From: Tricholoma matsutake
Taxonomy: Eukaryota; Basidiomycota; Agaricomycetes; Agaricales; Tricholomataceae
Reading direction: 5' to 3'
Assembly: GCA_026075535.2 (NCBI GenBank)
Contig: AP026545.1
Span: forward strand, 7,502,001-7,566,000
DNA: 64,000 bases
Position 1 is the first letter of the stretch. Every line of letters starts with the position of its first letter. Position numbers and translations under genes: made by a program. The notes under the pieces were generated by a model. That model was not told where the DNA came from. It did not search any database and saw only the letters and a list, made by a program, of their open reading frames with translations. Below are positions 11,371 through 24,110 of this stretch, piece after piece.

Positions 11371-14169
11371 AAGGTATAAATGTAGAGCTGTTCCTAGTGT
11401 GGTGGGGAAAGGGGTCAGTTCATAGTTCAGTTCATAGTTCTTCTTGCCTGATGCGACGATTGGAAACTGCTGATCAAATTGATGGGAAACACACTACTGT
11501 TTTCCAGCCATGTATCATACCATCCTCTCATCAAAAAATTGTGAATTTTGGCATATGTGAAGGAGCATTTGGGCAAAAGAGCATGCTACAAGAGTAGTGT
11601 ATCTAGGCAGTTTCTGAAGTCTGTTTGGAAAATCAGACATCACTTATATTTTTTTTCACCCTTCTATATATGGTAAGTTTTTGTCACATACTGTGTTCTA
11701 TGGTATACTGGGTCACACCGAACCAAATCAGCTCTTGTTGGTCATCATTGCAGCATTTCACTTAGTTTTTTTTAAAAAGGCTGCAAAAGGATATCAGCAA
11801 GTGTTTTATGTATCTCATATACCAAATGATAGCATAGAAAATATTCAAGAAATTTTGTACAAGAGCAGAGCCAATATTGTGAAAAGCAGGGTAGTGGGTC
11901 ACAGTTCATTGACTAGGAAAATGATAGGCTACAAAGCATCAAAGGGACTCCTGGAATCCTAAAGACAAAGTGACAACTGCATCTTGAGTTATGGTGGCTG
12001 TGATGTGGACAGCCAGCCAGCCAAAAATTGGGGGATTTGAGTAAAAATGGCTCAGATGAGCAGGTCAACTCTTTTTTGGGCCAGCTTCAACCATCAGAGT
12101 CCCCTTGAATGTGGTGAATGAGTACCACCTCTACCAGGGCTAGAATTTAACACACATACAATGGCCCATTGACCTCATTTTCATCCATAACATGCCCATC
12201 AGTAAATTTTGCATTCCCAAAAAGACAGGTCTGGCATGTTGTCCAGGATATTCCAGCTCATGAAAGAGGTTTGGTGAGTCCAGACTTGGGTAGGACATGT
12301 GGCCATATCCTGGGATGAGACTGCAAAAGGAGTTTTAGAGAAAGGTTCAGTCAATGTTGAAAAAAGTGGGAACAACCCATTACCATGCTTGACCTGGTAC
12401 CTGATTACATACAGTAATTATGTTATTCTAAGAATTAATAATCAAAAAATTGCTCAATGCATTTGACACTCCCACATGTGTTATCTCTTTGCTTCTCTTC
12501 AAGATGCCACTATCAGTTCTAGGCAGCAATCATGCTGTGTCACCTGCAAACCCTGTCCCAGCATGGGGTTGTCAGGAGGTGTAGGGACAATGATCAATGT
12601 AGGGTGATGACAGTAGGAAGCAGGGAGGCCTGTGGAGCAGGCTCAATATCAATGTTTGTGGGATGATATAATTAATTAGAGAATAAATTCCCAAAAAGGA
12701 AAAATACAAAAAAGGAAGGAAGAAGATTTTCCCTCACAGTCCCTGTGCATCTTGGCAATTAATTAACTATCCCAGGTGTAAACATGGATTTGGGCCTCTT
12801 ATATGCACCAGGATTTCCCTGAATTATTTTAGCTTTTCTAAGCCACACAATTGGAATAGTAAAGTGTAAATCAATCACACAACATCTGGAGATACATGAA
12901 ATCCTATGGGAATTGGGTATCCCAAGAGCCATTTTAAGGATAAATAGTTGGGATTAATCTCAAGAATAACAAACAAGTATTAGATGAATTAACAAGGAAG
13001 TTAAAAAAATACAAAATATAAAAATTGCAATAGGAGAATAAAGGCTGCATCAAAAGTCATAGGACTTAGCAGATTGTAGAGAGCCTTCAGTAGATTATTT
13101 GAAAGAAAGAAAGAGATAAGCAATGGATATACTACACAGGTGCAGCTAGGATTGAGATCAACTTGAGTTGATGGTAGTTAAGATCAAACTCAATATGAAT
13201 TGAGTGAGATTTATTTTTGCCACTTTCAAGTTCAACCCAATTCACAGGAATTTGCGTATACTTTCATTTTGAGATTGGGATTGTAAATATTTGACCCATG
13301 TGTAATTTGGCAATAAGTTTCAGCTTTTCTGCCATTCCGGCTCTCTCCCAATTTTCTCTGTGCAATGGAAAGATGGTCAAAAACATATAGAGTTGCAGAT
13401 GTACATTATACAGAGGACAGATCCACAGAAATACCACAATGCCAGTAGACAGCAAACAAGCACAATACATACCAGATCCTCCACTTTCCCCCCACTTCCC
13501 CTAACTGGTACCACCATGATCTGAAGGGCAACCAAGGTGAGTCCCCAATGTCGACATCAACAGCATCTAGTATGAAGACTGTGAGATTACTGGTTCCTGG
13601 GAGGCAAAGACAGCACACCTAATCAGAGCCATGTTTTCCTCTTGGAGGTGAAAATGAGTCCCAACATGACAACATGTACAAGAGATATAGATAGACAGGG
13701 AACAAGTCATGATGTAGAAACATGGCATAAATATGTGGAATAGTGACATTAACCAAGATTGACAAAAGGTGGCCATGAAGAATGGCAAGGGTCACAGGCA
13801 ACCATAGTGACATCAAATGCCAACATGCTGGCAATAAGATTGATGTATGAGACACACAATGTCTCAAGAAAGTGAAAACTGGTGTCCAACATAGAAGGGA
13901 AGTTCAAGTCCCATTGAGATTCATGAATGTTGAATGTCAAACATTGAATGGTCAAAGGTTAAATGTTGAACCTTGAATGTTGAACCATGAACATGTTCAA
14001 CAAAGCATCACTTGGCATGTGATACACAAATTCATGCTGACAAACAATGGTGTCAATATGTCTATGCCTTTTCAATTCCATTCCAAGGACAGCCAGCCTT
14101 GATTGTGGGAGAATAAATAGATTTAGAGTCATACAGCTCAACATAATAGGTATCCAAGATTTACAACAA
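11371..14169. other. AT-rich spacer, no gene seen
   Basis: Short frames only, none recognised. At 13923-13998 there is a degenerate run of TGTTGAA / CATTGAA words. CpG is very rare. Confidence 0.4.
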
Positions 14170-14900
14170 AGCTCTTTAAAGATTATTCATCTACCAGTCA
14201 GGGAGCATTGAGGATGCTCCCCAGCATTGAGTGTTGTTGGCCTGAAGATCCTGTGGCATAGAGTAATCACTCTGAGGAGTCAAGCAGCTGGTTGGCCCAG
14301 TATTCCCACCAACTTGAATGATTGGTGCAGTAGCTGGATTGGTAGGGGTCAGAGAATAGACCATAGGAAGAGGTGCAATAAGGTTGCCCTTTCTTGATCC
14401 CCACTGCTCAATGTCACATTGTATAAGGCTAATGTAGTGCCTGGATAACAAACTGTGGGTCAAATGAAAAGCAAAATAAAGTTAATTTGATGCCCTGCTT
14501 CCACTTCTCATCACAGATATCCTTTCCATTGTTTGCAGCCATATCTGTGAAAAATTTGTCGAGAGTGGACCAGAAGCAGTCTCCTTTCTTCACTTTCCCA
14601 GACCCTCAGGACTTCTTCCTTGGATGTTCATCAACCTCAATCTCACCTGACTCATTATTCATGTCAACTTGCTCATCATCATTATCATCAGGATCAGGGG
14701 AGCCAGTTAGCAAAAAATAGTGCTCCTAAGCAAAGCGATGCCTGTAGAATAAAACTTTAGCCATACACAGCTCTGACTGAATAAAAGAATGAAGCCACAC
14801 CAGGATTGCAACACACAGCTGGTAGGTATGTGCTAACTTGGAGCCTGGCCCACCCCATTTGAATTTCTCTGCTAGCATATAAGTTGCCTTCTCGAGGTTG
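14170..14900 (-). pseudogene. Decayed coding region, product not recognised
   Basis: Read on the minus strand, the segment has protein-like composition interrupted by stops: an acidic stretch and a basic patch (DEHPRKK), then KKGDCFWSTLDKFFTDMA, later a Pro/Thr/Asn-rich tail (SLTPTNPATAP, TPQSDYSMPQDLQANNTQ). The order acidic, basic, FWS-type helix, then low-complexity tail recurs in hypothetical Agaricomycete proteins, but I cannot name a function. Confidence 0.35.
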
Positions 14901-15204
14901 CATGCCTGGGGACCTTTGATGGCCCTACAAACCTAAGAAAAAAATTGGTGTTGTATAACAAGAGACTATGTGAAGATGTACCCATTGCCACAGCTGGTTT
15001 CAGGCAGCACTGGTCTTTGTATGACAAGCAGTGTGAAGGACCTGTTCTTGAGCTGGATTGCCAAACACATCTTCAAATCCAAGGGCTATCTTGTTTTCTT
15101 TCATTTCCATCTAGTAAATATACCAGCATTACTTGAATGAAAGCTGAAATATATCAGTACACACCTCAAGAGCAATGTATGTGATCATATACAAGGTCTG
15201 ATTA

Positions 15205-17460
15205 GGCTCAAACATGATATCTTTTGGAGGGCCAGGTGGAGATGGATCCAGTCAAGGTGAATAGGGTCACAGCATGGCCAATGCCCACAAACAAGAAGGA
15301 GGTGGAGTCCTTTTTAGGCTCCATCAATTTCTATTGGTGTTTTATCAAGGATTTCTCACATCACACACGACCACTGTTTGACTTGACAGGCAAGGAGGCA
15401 TGGCAGTGGGACAATGCACAGCAGGAGGCATTCAAAAAGCTTAAGGAGATGGTCACTTCTGCTCCCATCCTTACCTTTGCTGATGATTCATGCCCTTTTC
15501 ATGTAGAAGCTGACAGTTCTGACTTTACGATGGGTGCCATGTTGTCTCAGCAGTCTCCAGAGGACCAGAAGTGGATCCTGTTGTGTTCTACTCCAAAAGC
15601 CTTAGTGCTGTGGAATGAAACTATGAGATCCATGACAAGGAGATGTTGGTGATAATGCGTGCACTTGAGGAGTGGCAACACTTCCTCGAGGGTGCCCAAC
15701 ACAAGGTGGAAATTTGGACGGATCACAAGAATCTCGAGTACTTTATGATGGCCAAGAAATTGAACTGTTGTCAAGCTCGTTGGTCCCTGTATCTATCCAG
15801 GTTCAACTTCTCCTTGCACCACTGTCCAGGTTGCAGCATGGGGATGGTGGCAACGACAATCAAGACATTGTGTTGTTGCAGCCAAACCTGTTTACTATCT
15901 GGGCATTGGAAGGCATCGTACCCCAGGGCGAGGAACGGGACATCCTACATGACATTTGTCGCATGAACCATAGTGGTTTATATAAGGATGTCATGGCCCG
16001 AGCTGTTAAAGAGCTGAGGAAGGGATCTACTCTCTCCTTATGTGCAGCAGAGTGGGCTGAAAAGGAGGACTTGTTGTATTTACAGGATCACATCTATGTC
16101 CCCAATGACCCAGACCTTTGTTGACATATTATATCCCAACACCACGACTCATGGATTGCTGGTCATCCTGGACGCTGGAAGACCTTGGAGCTCACCTCAC
16201 AGAATTATTGGTGGCCACAGATGTCATGGCTCATTGGTCAGTATTGTCGTACTTGTGACCTTTGCCTACACACCAAGATTCCTTGTCGCAAACCCATTGG
16301 TGAGCTACACCCTCTCCCTGTTCCAGAGAATTGTTGGGATGTTGTCAGTGTTGACTTTGTGGTGGAATTGCCAGAGTCAAATGGGTTTGATGCAGTGATG
16401 TGCACAGTTGATTCTGCAGGAAAACATGCTCACTTCATTCCCACTCATACCACTGTCAGTGCCCTGGGTGCCGCCCACCTCTATCTCCACCATGTGTGGA
16501 AATGACATGGACTCCCTGGTGCTTTTCTTTCTGACTGTGGCCCTCAGTTTGTGGCAGAGTTCACTCGTGAGCTGTACCGACTTCTGGGGATCAAACTCCT
16601 TGCTTTGACTGCTTATCACCCACAAACTGATGGCCAGACCGAACAAGTCAACCAGGAATTGGAGCAGTACATCCGTGTCTTCATCAATGAGTGCCAGGAC
16701 AATTGGGACAATCTCTTCCCCTTGGCCGAGTTTGGATACAACAACCATGTCCATGCTTCCACTCAGCAAACCCCCTTCTTCTTGGACACTGGACGGCATC
16801 CATGCATGGGATTCAAACCTCACCAAGCCCCCTCGCATATTGAGACAGTGAACGAGTTCACAGAATGCATGAGGGACAGTTTGGAGGAGGCAAAGGCAGC
16901 CTTGGCGAAGGCAAAGGATGACATGGCATGCTTTTACAATCAATGCCATTCTCCAGTGCCTCAGTACAAGGTCGGTGATTGAGTTTATCTTGACTCCAGT
17001 GACATCTCCACCACATGTCCATCCAAGAAACTCTCCCATTGCTTCCTGGGACCCTTCCCCATTGTCAAGTGCATTGGAACACATGCCTATTGTTTGCACC
17101 TCCCAGCCTCCATGTACAGACTTCACCCAGTCTTCCATGTTGTGAAACTCCTTCCAGCTCCCTCAGATCCTTTCCCAGGACGCTGTTCACGACCCCTACC
17201 GCCACCTACAGTCGTTGAGGGAGAACCCGTATGAAGTTGAGTCAATCTTGGACAGCTGGTTATGTTGAGGGAAGCTCCAGTATTTGGTACACTGGAAGGG
17301 TTATGGGTATGAGGAGAACTCATCGGTTGAGGAGTCTGATGTGAACACCCCTCAATTAGTCAAGGAGTTCCACCAACAGCACACTGCTGCACCATGTTGC
17401 ATTCAAGTCAGTGACTTTAGTCGTATGCAATTTCAAATGCATTGGGGCAATGCATCTTAG
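15205..17460 (+). pseudogene. Gypsy C: truncated pol of the gypsy A/B family (RT end, RNase H, integrase, chromodomain)
   Basis: Aligns along its length with gypsy A from about 45818. The 5' end is lost within RT. RNase H, the integrase (SVDFVVELPES; second Asp block now SDCGPQF; TDGQTEQVNQELE) and a decayed chromodomain (17230-17400) can be followed through many stops. CG in gypsy A is regularly TG or CA here. A 41-nt deletion near 15845 removes the interval between two CATGGGGA repeats that flank the ADALSRR region in gypsy A. The end of pol, a purine tract and the start of an LTR follow in the expected order. Confidence 0.85.
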
Positions 17461-17471
17461 AGGGGGGGTGA

Positions 17472-17592
17472 TGTAAGGGGACTAGAGGGTGCTTCATGTG
17501 TTTCTCCTAATTTTTACATTTGTCCTATATTTTTTCTCACCCCATTTCCTTCTATTCTTCATTTTCTATGGTTTTTTCCTTATTTTATTACT
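17472..17592 (+). repeat. Truncated 3' LTR of gypsy C
   Basis: Starts TGTAAGGGGACTAG directly after the polypurine tract AGAGGGGGGGTGA, as in gypsy A. Homology stops about 121 bp in, where the minus-strand RT of gypsy D begins. The break marks a deletion or rearrangement joining two elements. Confidence 0.8.
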
Positions 17593-17594
17593 GG

Positions 17595-19930
17595 TGATGA
17601 CCCATTCCCACAGCCCAAAGGGGGTTAGGGTAGCTGTGTACTTGATATGGTCAGGGTGTATGAGGGTCTGGAAAAATGAATTGGTCATGTTGATCTTTCC
17701 CCAAATCTTTCCTTTGGCACAGTCAGCCAAGATGTCATCAATCTGTGGCAGAGGGTAGTTGTCAGGTACTGTCAGCTGGTTCAAATAATGGGAATCATTC
17801 ACCCATCAGGGAAGAACTGTTGGGTCTGCTTTGGGGATAATGAATGATGGTGAGGAGTAGGGTGAGGAAGATGGTCTGATGTGTCCAGCCACTACATGCT
17901 GATCAATGAGGGTCTTCCACCCTGCTCAATATTTTTGTGGGCATCCATATGCTTGAGCAATGGAGACAGGCATGCCAGAGAGGAGCTCGATGTTATGATA
18001 AACATTGTGGGGTAATTCTGTTATGTGGGGAATATCCAAGGGAATTTTGATTTCATTTTCTGATCCAGTTTCTGTAGTGTAGCAAGGCCAGCTAGTTGCT
18101 TGATCCAAACTTTGACAGCAGCTATCAAGTCAGGCAGACCGGTAGTAAATGTGTCCATGTTGAACCATTCTTCATTCTCATCAAAAAGTGCCATCAGTTC
18201 CATGTGGACGAGGGTTCTGAGTTTCCATGTTTCGTGTTGCCCATTTTTAATTTGGTGTGCCTCCATTTTTTGTTTCTAAGCAGGTGATCTTACCATGGAT
18301 TGCTTCTTTGTCTCAGGGTAGGTTGAGGAGGTCATATCCCAATTCCTTTGCTATTGCAGTTCAGAGGTCTGCTTTGACCACAATCTTATTCTTAGCAAGA
18401 AAATCCAGCCCCAAAATGAGGTTTGTGTGGAGCTCAGAACAAATAATTGCATTGATTGCATGGGAATACCACAGGGCATCTGGGGATTGAGTTGATAATC
18501 TATAGTAATGAGTCAATGCTAAAACTTCAGGAGACTTTTGTTTCTTTGAGAATGCACCGGATATGGAGAGTGGCTTGAACAGTGGGTGAGGCATTAGGCA
18601 TAGCAGTTCAGCAAGGTCACTAGAAATCAAGACTGCAGAAGAACCATGATCAATCAGTGCTTTGACAGGAGTGGGTGCACACATAGCAGGCATGTCAAGG
18701 CAACAGGTCCAAAGGAGGTGGGCAGGGAGGTGCAAAGGGGTGGTCATGTACTCTTCAGTTTCATTTGCATCTACCCATTCCTCAGCCTCTCCCTTGCTCT
18801 CATTGTCACTGAATGTGGCACCTCCTTCAAAAATGGCTGCAACTGTGGTGACATTCATTTTCTTTTCATGTGCAGCCCTTGCCTTTGCCATGTGAGCTGC
18901 CATGACCCTCCTGCAATAATCGGGGGTTGGGCACAGGTTGTTGCAGTTTTGGCCCACATGTCCTGCATAAAAAATACAGCACTTGAAGCATCCAAGGTGG
19001 AGTCTGAGTAGGTTCTTCTCCTCGGTGAGGGGGCTGAGTGGGACAGATGCTGAGGGCATTGAGGAGACAGGAGGTGTGATGATATTGGGGGTGTTACTGG
19101 CCTTTGTCGCTTTTGCAACCCAGGCAGTTCCACGAGTTGCTTGGAGATCCTGTTTGAGCAGGTGCAGTCACTCCAACCAGTTGTCGAGGTTGGTAATGGC
19201 ATCCAAAGTTCCTTTGGTTGCACTGGGGGTGGTGCTGTTGTTCACTTTGTACAAGTGTTTGAGTCCATTTGAGAGGCGAGGAATAAGGTGGTGGTGGAAG
19301 TTGATGTCATCAATGTGATAGGTGGAGCCAGGTGCACGAAGTTCATCATTGGCATTCCAGACAGTGTTTACCCAGGTGAGGAATTCATTGAGCCCTGCAT
19401 GCTAATGTGATCTTGTACCAAGTCATCCTTCCAAGACCTCGGTAAAAACTTCTTTTTCAGCTCCACCAAGAAGGCAGGAAACTGAAGCGCAATCAGGTTG
19501 GCCTCATCAGCTGAAACCCAGGATTGTACAGCAGACACTTCAAAATTATAAATGATTTTGCTGATGCAGTCATTGGCATTAATGTGACATAAGTGAGAAA
19601 TAGCGGTGGCAGGCATTTTCAAATTGGCACAGTCAAGCGTCCTGCAGAGAGGATAGGGGCAGCAGAGGGCGAGGATTGACAGACTTCAGCTGGGGCATAC
19701 AAGGGGTCTACAGCGGGCAACATGGCAACAGTGGGTGAAGGGGTCTGGGGGGTCGTTTCTGAGTCAGATGAGGAGTTGCACCTGTGTATGGGCTGGGCAA
19801 TGTGGGGCAGTGATGGTGCTGGTGTTGGAGACAGGGATGACAGGGATGACAGGGGTGATGGTGTGGTGGGGTGGGTCAAGTTACAATGGGTTTTGCTCTG
19901 GGTGATGAGCGGTGTTGATTGAGACAGGAG
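17595..19930 (-). pseudogene. Gypsy D: gag, protease and start of RT of a second gypsy family, truncated
   Basis: Minus strand, in order: a Ser/Pro-rich Gag N-terminus (19879-19619), capsid-like segments (19622-19170, including FPAFLVELKKKFLPRSW), a zinc knuckle (CFKCCIFYAGHVGQNC), an aspartic protease with ALIDHGSSAVL in place of the usual DTG/DSG, and the beginning of RT (DNYPLPQIDDILADC, TLTPFGLWEW). The sequence ends abruptly at the truncated LTR of gypsy C. RNase H, integrase and LTRs of this family are not found nearby. Stops and shifts are frequent and CpG is rare. Confidence 0.8.
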
Positions 19931-20485
19931 ACAAGACAGGTTGTATGATGAGAGTGCAGTGGATGTGTAAGTTGGGGGGGGGGGGGGGTTATGGGCAGTT
20001 CATGTTGTGTTGTGTAACTATATATCTGTACTCAATCTCGTTGGGGTCGGTGCTTGCTGATGCACTGGGGCAATAGTGCGATGATGGGTCCAATGATGTA
20101 GGGTTGTTTTTGTGACAGCTTCTCTCCCAGAAGGGATTGATTGTGATGGCAGGTTGGGTGATTAATTAACAGGTTCAGCATTTCATTGTGGGAAATGATA
20201 CATGTGGGGCAGTGTGGTTTGAGATTCTTGGGTCATCTGGTTGTTCTGGAAGCAGGGGTGCCAAGTTCCTGTTTAATAAAAAGTGGAATAGAAGTACTCT
20301 TGTACTTCTATCACTCAGAGAAAGGGAACAATGTAAACAGGAAGTTGTTATGTATTTAAGAATGAATGAATGTATCTAAGACATTGAGGCATGTATACAA
20401 CATGAATGCACGTGATCATGTGCATTACTAAGCATGGTTGGTCACGATAAGGGATGATGGTTATGGTAAGAGTATAGAGACTCTT
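19931..20485. other. Spacer upstream of gypsy D gag, with a 15-nt G run
   Basis: Would be the leader or LTR of gypsy D on the minus strand, but no LTR boundary could be fixed. A run of 15 G occupies 19974-19988. Nothing else is recognised. Confidence 0.35.
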
Positions 20486-20868
20486 ACAGATCCAAAGAGA
20501 TGAGAGGCTTCTGCTCATTTGTTCATCCATAAGACCAACATTTCTTTTCAGTGGGAGAATAAGATAGACCCATGATGTCTCAGTGAGTTTCTTTTGTTTT
20601 CCATGATCTTATGCTTGTTCTAACACTAATTTACTGTTGGTTGGAGGGCCTGAAGAGACAAGAAGTTTTTGCTCATTCATTCATTTGCAACATCAACATC
20701 TTTTTCAGAGGGAGAATGAGGTAGGTCACAATATCTTGGTGAGTTCTTTGTTTCTATTGTATGCTTGTTCTAACACTAGGTTACTGTTGTTTTCAGGACC
20801 CTGAGAGATGAGAGGTTTTCATTCATCTGTTCATTCACCATACCAACATTCTTGTTTCAGAAACTTGA
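20486..20868 (+). repeat. Tandem repeat of about 155 bp (about 2.4 copies) with splice-like boundaries
   Basis: Three degenerate copies begin near 20486, 20650 and 20800. Each has a GAGA(T/C)AAGA-like block, then ATTCAT words and TTTCAG. Copies 1 and 2 continue with GTGAGT, a TTCTAACAC branch-like word and, in copy 2, TTTTCAG. The unit therefore resembles a short exon plus intron duplicated in tandem. The gene of origin is unknown. Confidence 0.5.
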
Positions 20869-20876
20869 ACTCAGAA

Positions 20877-21782
20877 TAGTGTTTACAGGTCCAGTTAAGT
20901 CCAGTTTTTGACATCTAAATGGGGCAACCAAAACCGCAACCAGTCCAGGACTGACCCAGATATTGATGGACCACAACTGGACTGCATAGGACCAGTCCAT
21001 ATTGGTCCATGGACTGATAAAAACCAGTCTGAACTGACTTTTTGTTGTAAAATTTGTTGTACCAATATATCCCATATGTTTTTCAGCAACTATTACCTGG
21101 ACCATTTAATGGTTACACCAGCAGTTGGATATCATAATTCCCTGGTGACTGGTCCAACTTTTAAGAGATTTCATCAAGATTTGACTGAGATATGACCAAA
21201 ACAAAAGTACATTGTATTATATGTTGTAGTTTGTAGGTTGTAGTTGTAGTTGTAGTATGTAGTTGCAGCTTGTGAGGGGTGTTCAATTAATCAAAGATAC
21301 ATGGTACAGATGTTAATGTGTGTTATTTTTATGTCTTGGATGGTGTCCAATTGTCCCCAACATTTTTGTAACACAAGGTATAAGCAGTACAATCAAAGTT
21401 ATTTTAATCACAACAAAATACTTGTCCAAAATGTATTTGGTCATATCTCTCTCAGTTCTCAACTGTTTTTGATGATCCAGGGAGCAAAATTGAAAACATT
21501 ATGTGTAGAAATCAGGGGGAATAGCTCACGTGACATATGAACCAGTTTTTATCAGTTTGATGATATTCTTCAAAGTGAAAGACTGGCAACTGGACTGCAA
21601 AAGACTGGTCCTATAAATAGCCACTTGATGAACTGGACTTCAGTTCAGTTTGGTTTGGTTTTAGTCTTTTTCCAGTTTGTAGGACTGGACCTTTAAATAG
21701 CCACTTGATGAACCAGACTTCAGTTCAGTTTGGTTTGGTTTTGGTCTTTTTCTAGTTCATAGGACTGGACCTTTAAACACTA
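20877..21782. mobile_element. hAT-like non-autonomous TIR element 1 (906 bp)
   Basis: Ends TAGTGTTTACAGGTCCAG and its inverted counterpart ...GGACCTTTAAACACTA. Flanked by the 8-bp TSD ACTCAGAA (20869-20876 and 21783-21790). The 8-bp TSD and the TAGTG start fit the hAT superfamily. No transposase frame. Closely related to the element at 29799-30650, but with an extra tandem copy of a roughly 70-bp segment near 21610-21755. Confidence 0.85.
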
Positions 21783-21790
21783 ACTCAGAA

Positions 21791-22230
21791 CAATTTTTTT
21801 TTCTGAGCATGCCAGAGCACAGCTCTATTCTAGTTTTACCAACCATGATGCTGGTATTACATCATGGAAATCTGATGCTTAATGCTCCTTAAAGTCAAAA
21901 TTATGCAGAATCAAGCAGAATTAAGCAAATGGCTGTTAAGGAGATCTTGCTTAGAATAAGTAGGGTCATTTCCTGAATTAAGCAAAATTTTCTTAATTTT
22001 CTTAATTTTGCCTTATATTGCTGCTAAACTGCTTTTCTGCAAGTATCAGCTCTTAGGGGACTGCCTAGCCATGTCAATAGTGAAATTAAGGAGACATTTA
22101 AGGAGACATTTAGGCAGAAGTTTGAACACAAAAGTAAGAATCATAAAAAAGATATATTTGGCTATTGAAATAGATACATCATCACCACTAACTAACCCTC
22201 CTCACTGGCTACATCATAAATAAAAAAACA
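21791..22230. other. AT-rich spacer
   Basis: Contains repeated TTAAGCA / TTAAGGA words (21880-22110) and no gene. Similar TTAAGG-rich DNA recurs at 25550-25730. Confidence 0.35.
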
Positions 22231-24110
22231 ATGTGGCCTTGTCATCGGTGCGTCATTTCATCATCCTTGTTGTCATCGCTAGTGTCTCTGTTGTCATTGT
22301 CCCATCCCCATCATTGTCATCCTGGTCCCATTTCTGTCCCCATGCTCATCTCCATTTCATTGCCAGCCCTCTTGTTGTCATTCCTCCTCAGTGTTCCCTG
22401 TTTCTATGCTGTGAACAGTTGCTCACAGTGGTGGTTTGGGGTGCTGTTGTGGTAACATCCTTGTCCCCATCTGCCTTACCTCCCTTTTGTCCCTGTTGTC
22501 ATTGTCTGTAGCACCCATGGTCAACCCCACAAGCAGCACTGGGGACAGGTGCTGAGTCGGCCATGGGCCTTAGAGTTGACTGTCCTCCTTGCTTACTTAT
22601 GGCAATAGTTGGGGGCGGTGGTGGTGGTGTTCATCCTCATCATCCATCCCTGCTGTCCCTCCAACCCCACAAGCAGTGGCTCATGGTGGTGGTGCAGGGC
22701 AGTGGTGGTGGTTTTCCATAGGTACAGCAACAGCAAAACCTAGAAATTAAAGAATTAAGTTGAATGAAAAAAAGAAGCAAATGTGAAAATAAAATTACCT
22801 GGGGCTCAAATGATGATAGATGTCATTTGGGCCCCTCATCCCCCTTCCCCCACTGCCTGCACCTGTTTGCATCCCCATTCGTGCATGTGTCCCTGTTTCT
22901 GGGTTGTCTGTTGTTGGCATCCTCGTCATGGGTGCTAGCCCTCCTGGTTGTTGTCATTGGTGGTCCTTGCTACCACCCAGTCGCCCCCACAGCAGTGGTG
23001 GGGGGTGGGTCAGGTGGGGCCAGTAGTCATTGTCATAGTCAAAATCACAAGTTTGTACCTGAAAAGATTTGTTCGTAACAAGAAAACAAGATGGGAAAAA
23101 AAAAAGGAAAACATACCTACAGCTCAAGTGACATTGTTGATGTCACTTGGGGGCCTTTTTCATTTCTCCCTCATCACTGTCATCTCCCTGTCATCTCTGT
23201 CCATCCAGGTTGCTCCCCATTTCCACCCCATGAGCACTTGTGGTGGTTGGGGGTGCTGTGGTGGTCATGGTGGCATTGTGGCAGTGGTTGCTACTCACCG
23301 TAACCACCCTGTGAGCAGGGGCTCACAGCGGCGGCCTGGGGTCAGTTCCTAGTGTTTGAAAGTCCAGTCCTATGAACCAAAAAAAAACCAGACTGAACTG
23401 GACCCAAACTGGAAAAGCTTGGACTTCCAGTTCCAGTTTGACCTTCTTGTGATGACAAAACTGCACTGAACTGGACTGGACCAGACTGTTTTGGACCGGT
23501 TCAAACTGACACATGATACATCTCTCAAATACACATTTTTTGACCCAATTTCTAGGACAAATGGTTCAGAATTGCATGTGCTATGGCCAAAACAATTTTG
23601 TATGACAAAATGTAACATACATGACATCTGACAGTTGTGTTTTTAGATATGTAGAGGATTGTTATGACCAGACCACCTTTACAATAATCTAATACACACT
23701 GCATTCCATAGTTTACAGCTGGTCTTAGTACCTAAACACTGCACAAAGACCAGTTTGAACCAGTTTGAACTGTTTTGGACCTGTTTTTTGCAATTCAGTC
23801 TGGTTTTTCCAGGTAATACCATAACAGGCAACCAGTTTTGGTTCCAGTTCATCCCAATTAGGCAAAAAAACCAGACTGAAGTGGACCTACAAACACTATT
23901 GGTTCCACTGTCATCAGGTGTGGGTGCTTCATTTTTGCATCATTATGTCATTATAATACTGTTAGAACCTATAAATTATTAAAACATATGTTAGTTGAAA
24001 CCAAAAAAAATATACCTGGGCCCAGATGATGATAGATGTCATCTGGTGCAATGCGGCCTGTTTCCATCATTTGCTGGCAAGGTGGCAGCTTTGGGTGCAT
24101 TGGGTGTGAA
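22231..24110 (-). other. Array of intron-bearing modules with a recurring PLLxGW-type motif (minus strand)
   Basis: On the minus strand three modules repeat a fixed plan: a short exon with palindromic DNA ending in a peptide like GPNDIYHHLSPR or APDDIYHHLGPG, then an intron of about 50-70 nt with GTA donor and TAG acceptor (introns about 22798-22735, 24015-23960 and one from about 23112), then DNA encoding motifs such as RRCEPLLTGW (about 23304-23334), PQVLMGWK (23223-23250) and HHEPLLVGL (22661-22690). Long Thr/Val/Ser low-complexity runs separate them. Similar modules lie inside the hAT-like elements at 24111, 33332 and 41562. I recognise no family. The coding reading is an inference from repeated motif and splice conservation. 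Confidence 0.4.
23350..23898. mobile_element. hAT-like non-autonomous TIR element 2 (549 bp)
   Basis: Ends TAGTGTTTGAAAGTCCAG and ...GACCTACAAACACTA. The flanks are TCAGTTCC (23342-23349) and TTGGTTCC (23899-23906). They differ at two adjacent bases exactly as expected if the original target was TCGGTTCC and each copy lost the CG differently. Internal DNA is rich in CCAGTTT / CTGAACTGGA words. No coding capacity. Confidence 0.85.

Noticed and set aside
16377..17138. A 253-residue minus-strand frame
   Set aside because: Antisense of the decayed gypsy C integrase; CpG loss removed stops on this strand by chance.
15205..19930. Gypsy C and gypsy D as one element
   Set aside because: They are on opposite strands, from different families (DSGATG against DHGSS protease types), and both are cut at the 17592-17595 junction.
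19974..19988. G run as a telomere or G-quadruplex regulator
   Set aside because: A single homopolymer, not spaced G tracts or a telomere repeat; probably simple slippage.
22231..23352. Long plus-strand Cys/Pro/Leu-rich frames
   Set aside because: The opposite strand has the conserved spliced modules; the plus frames are low-complexity complements.
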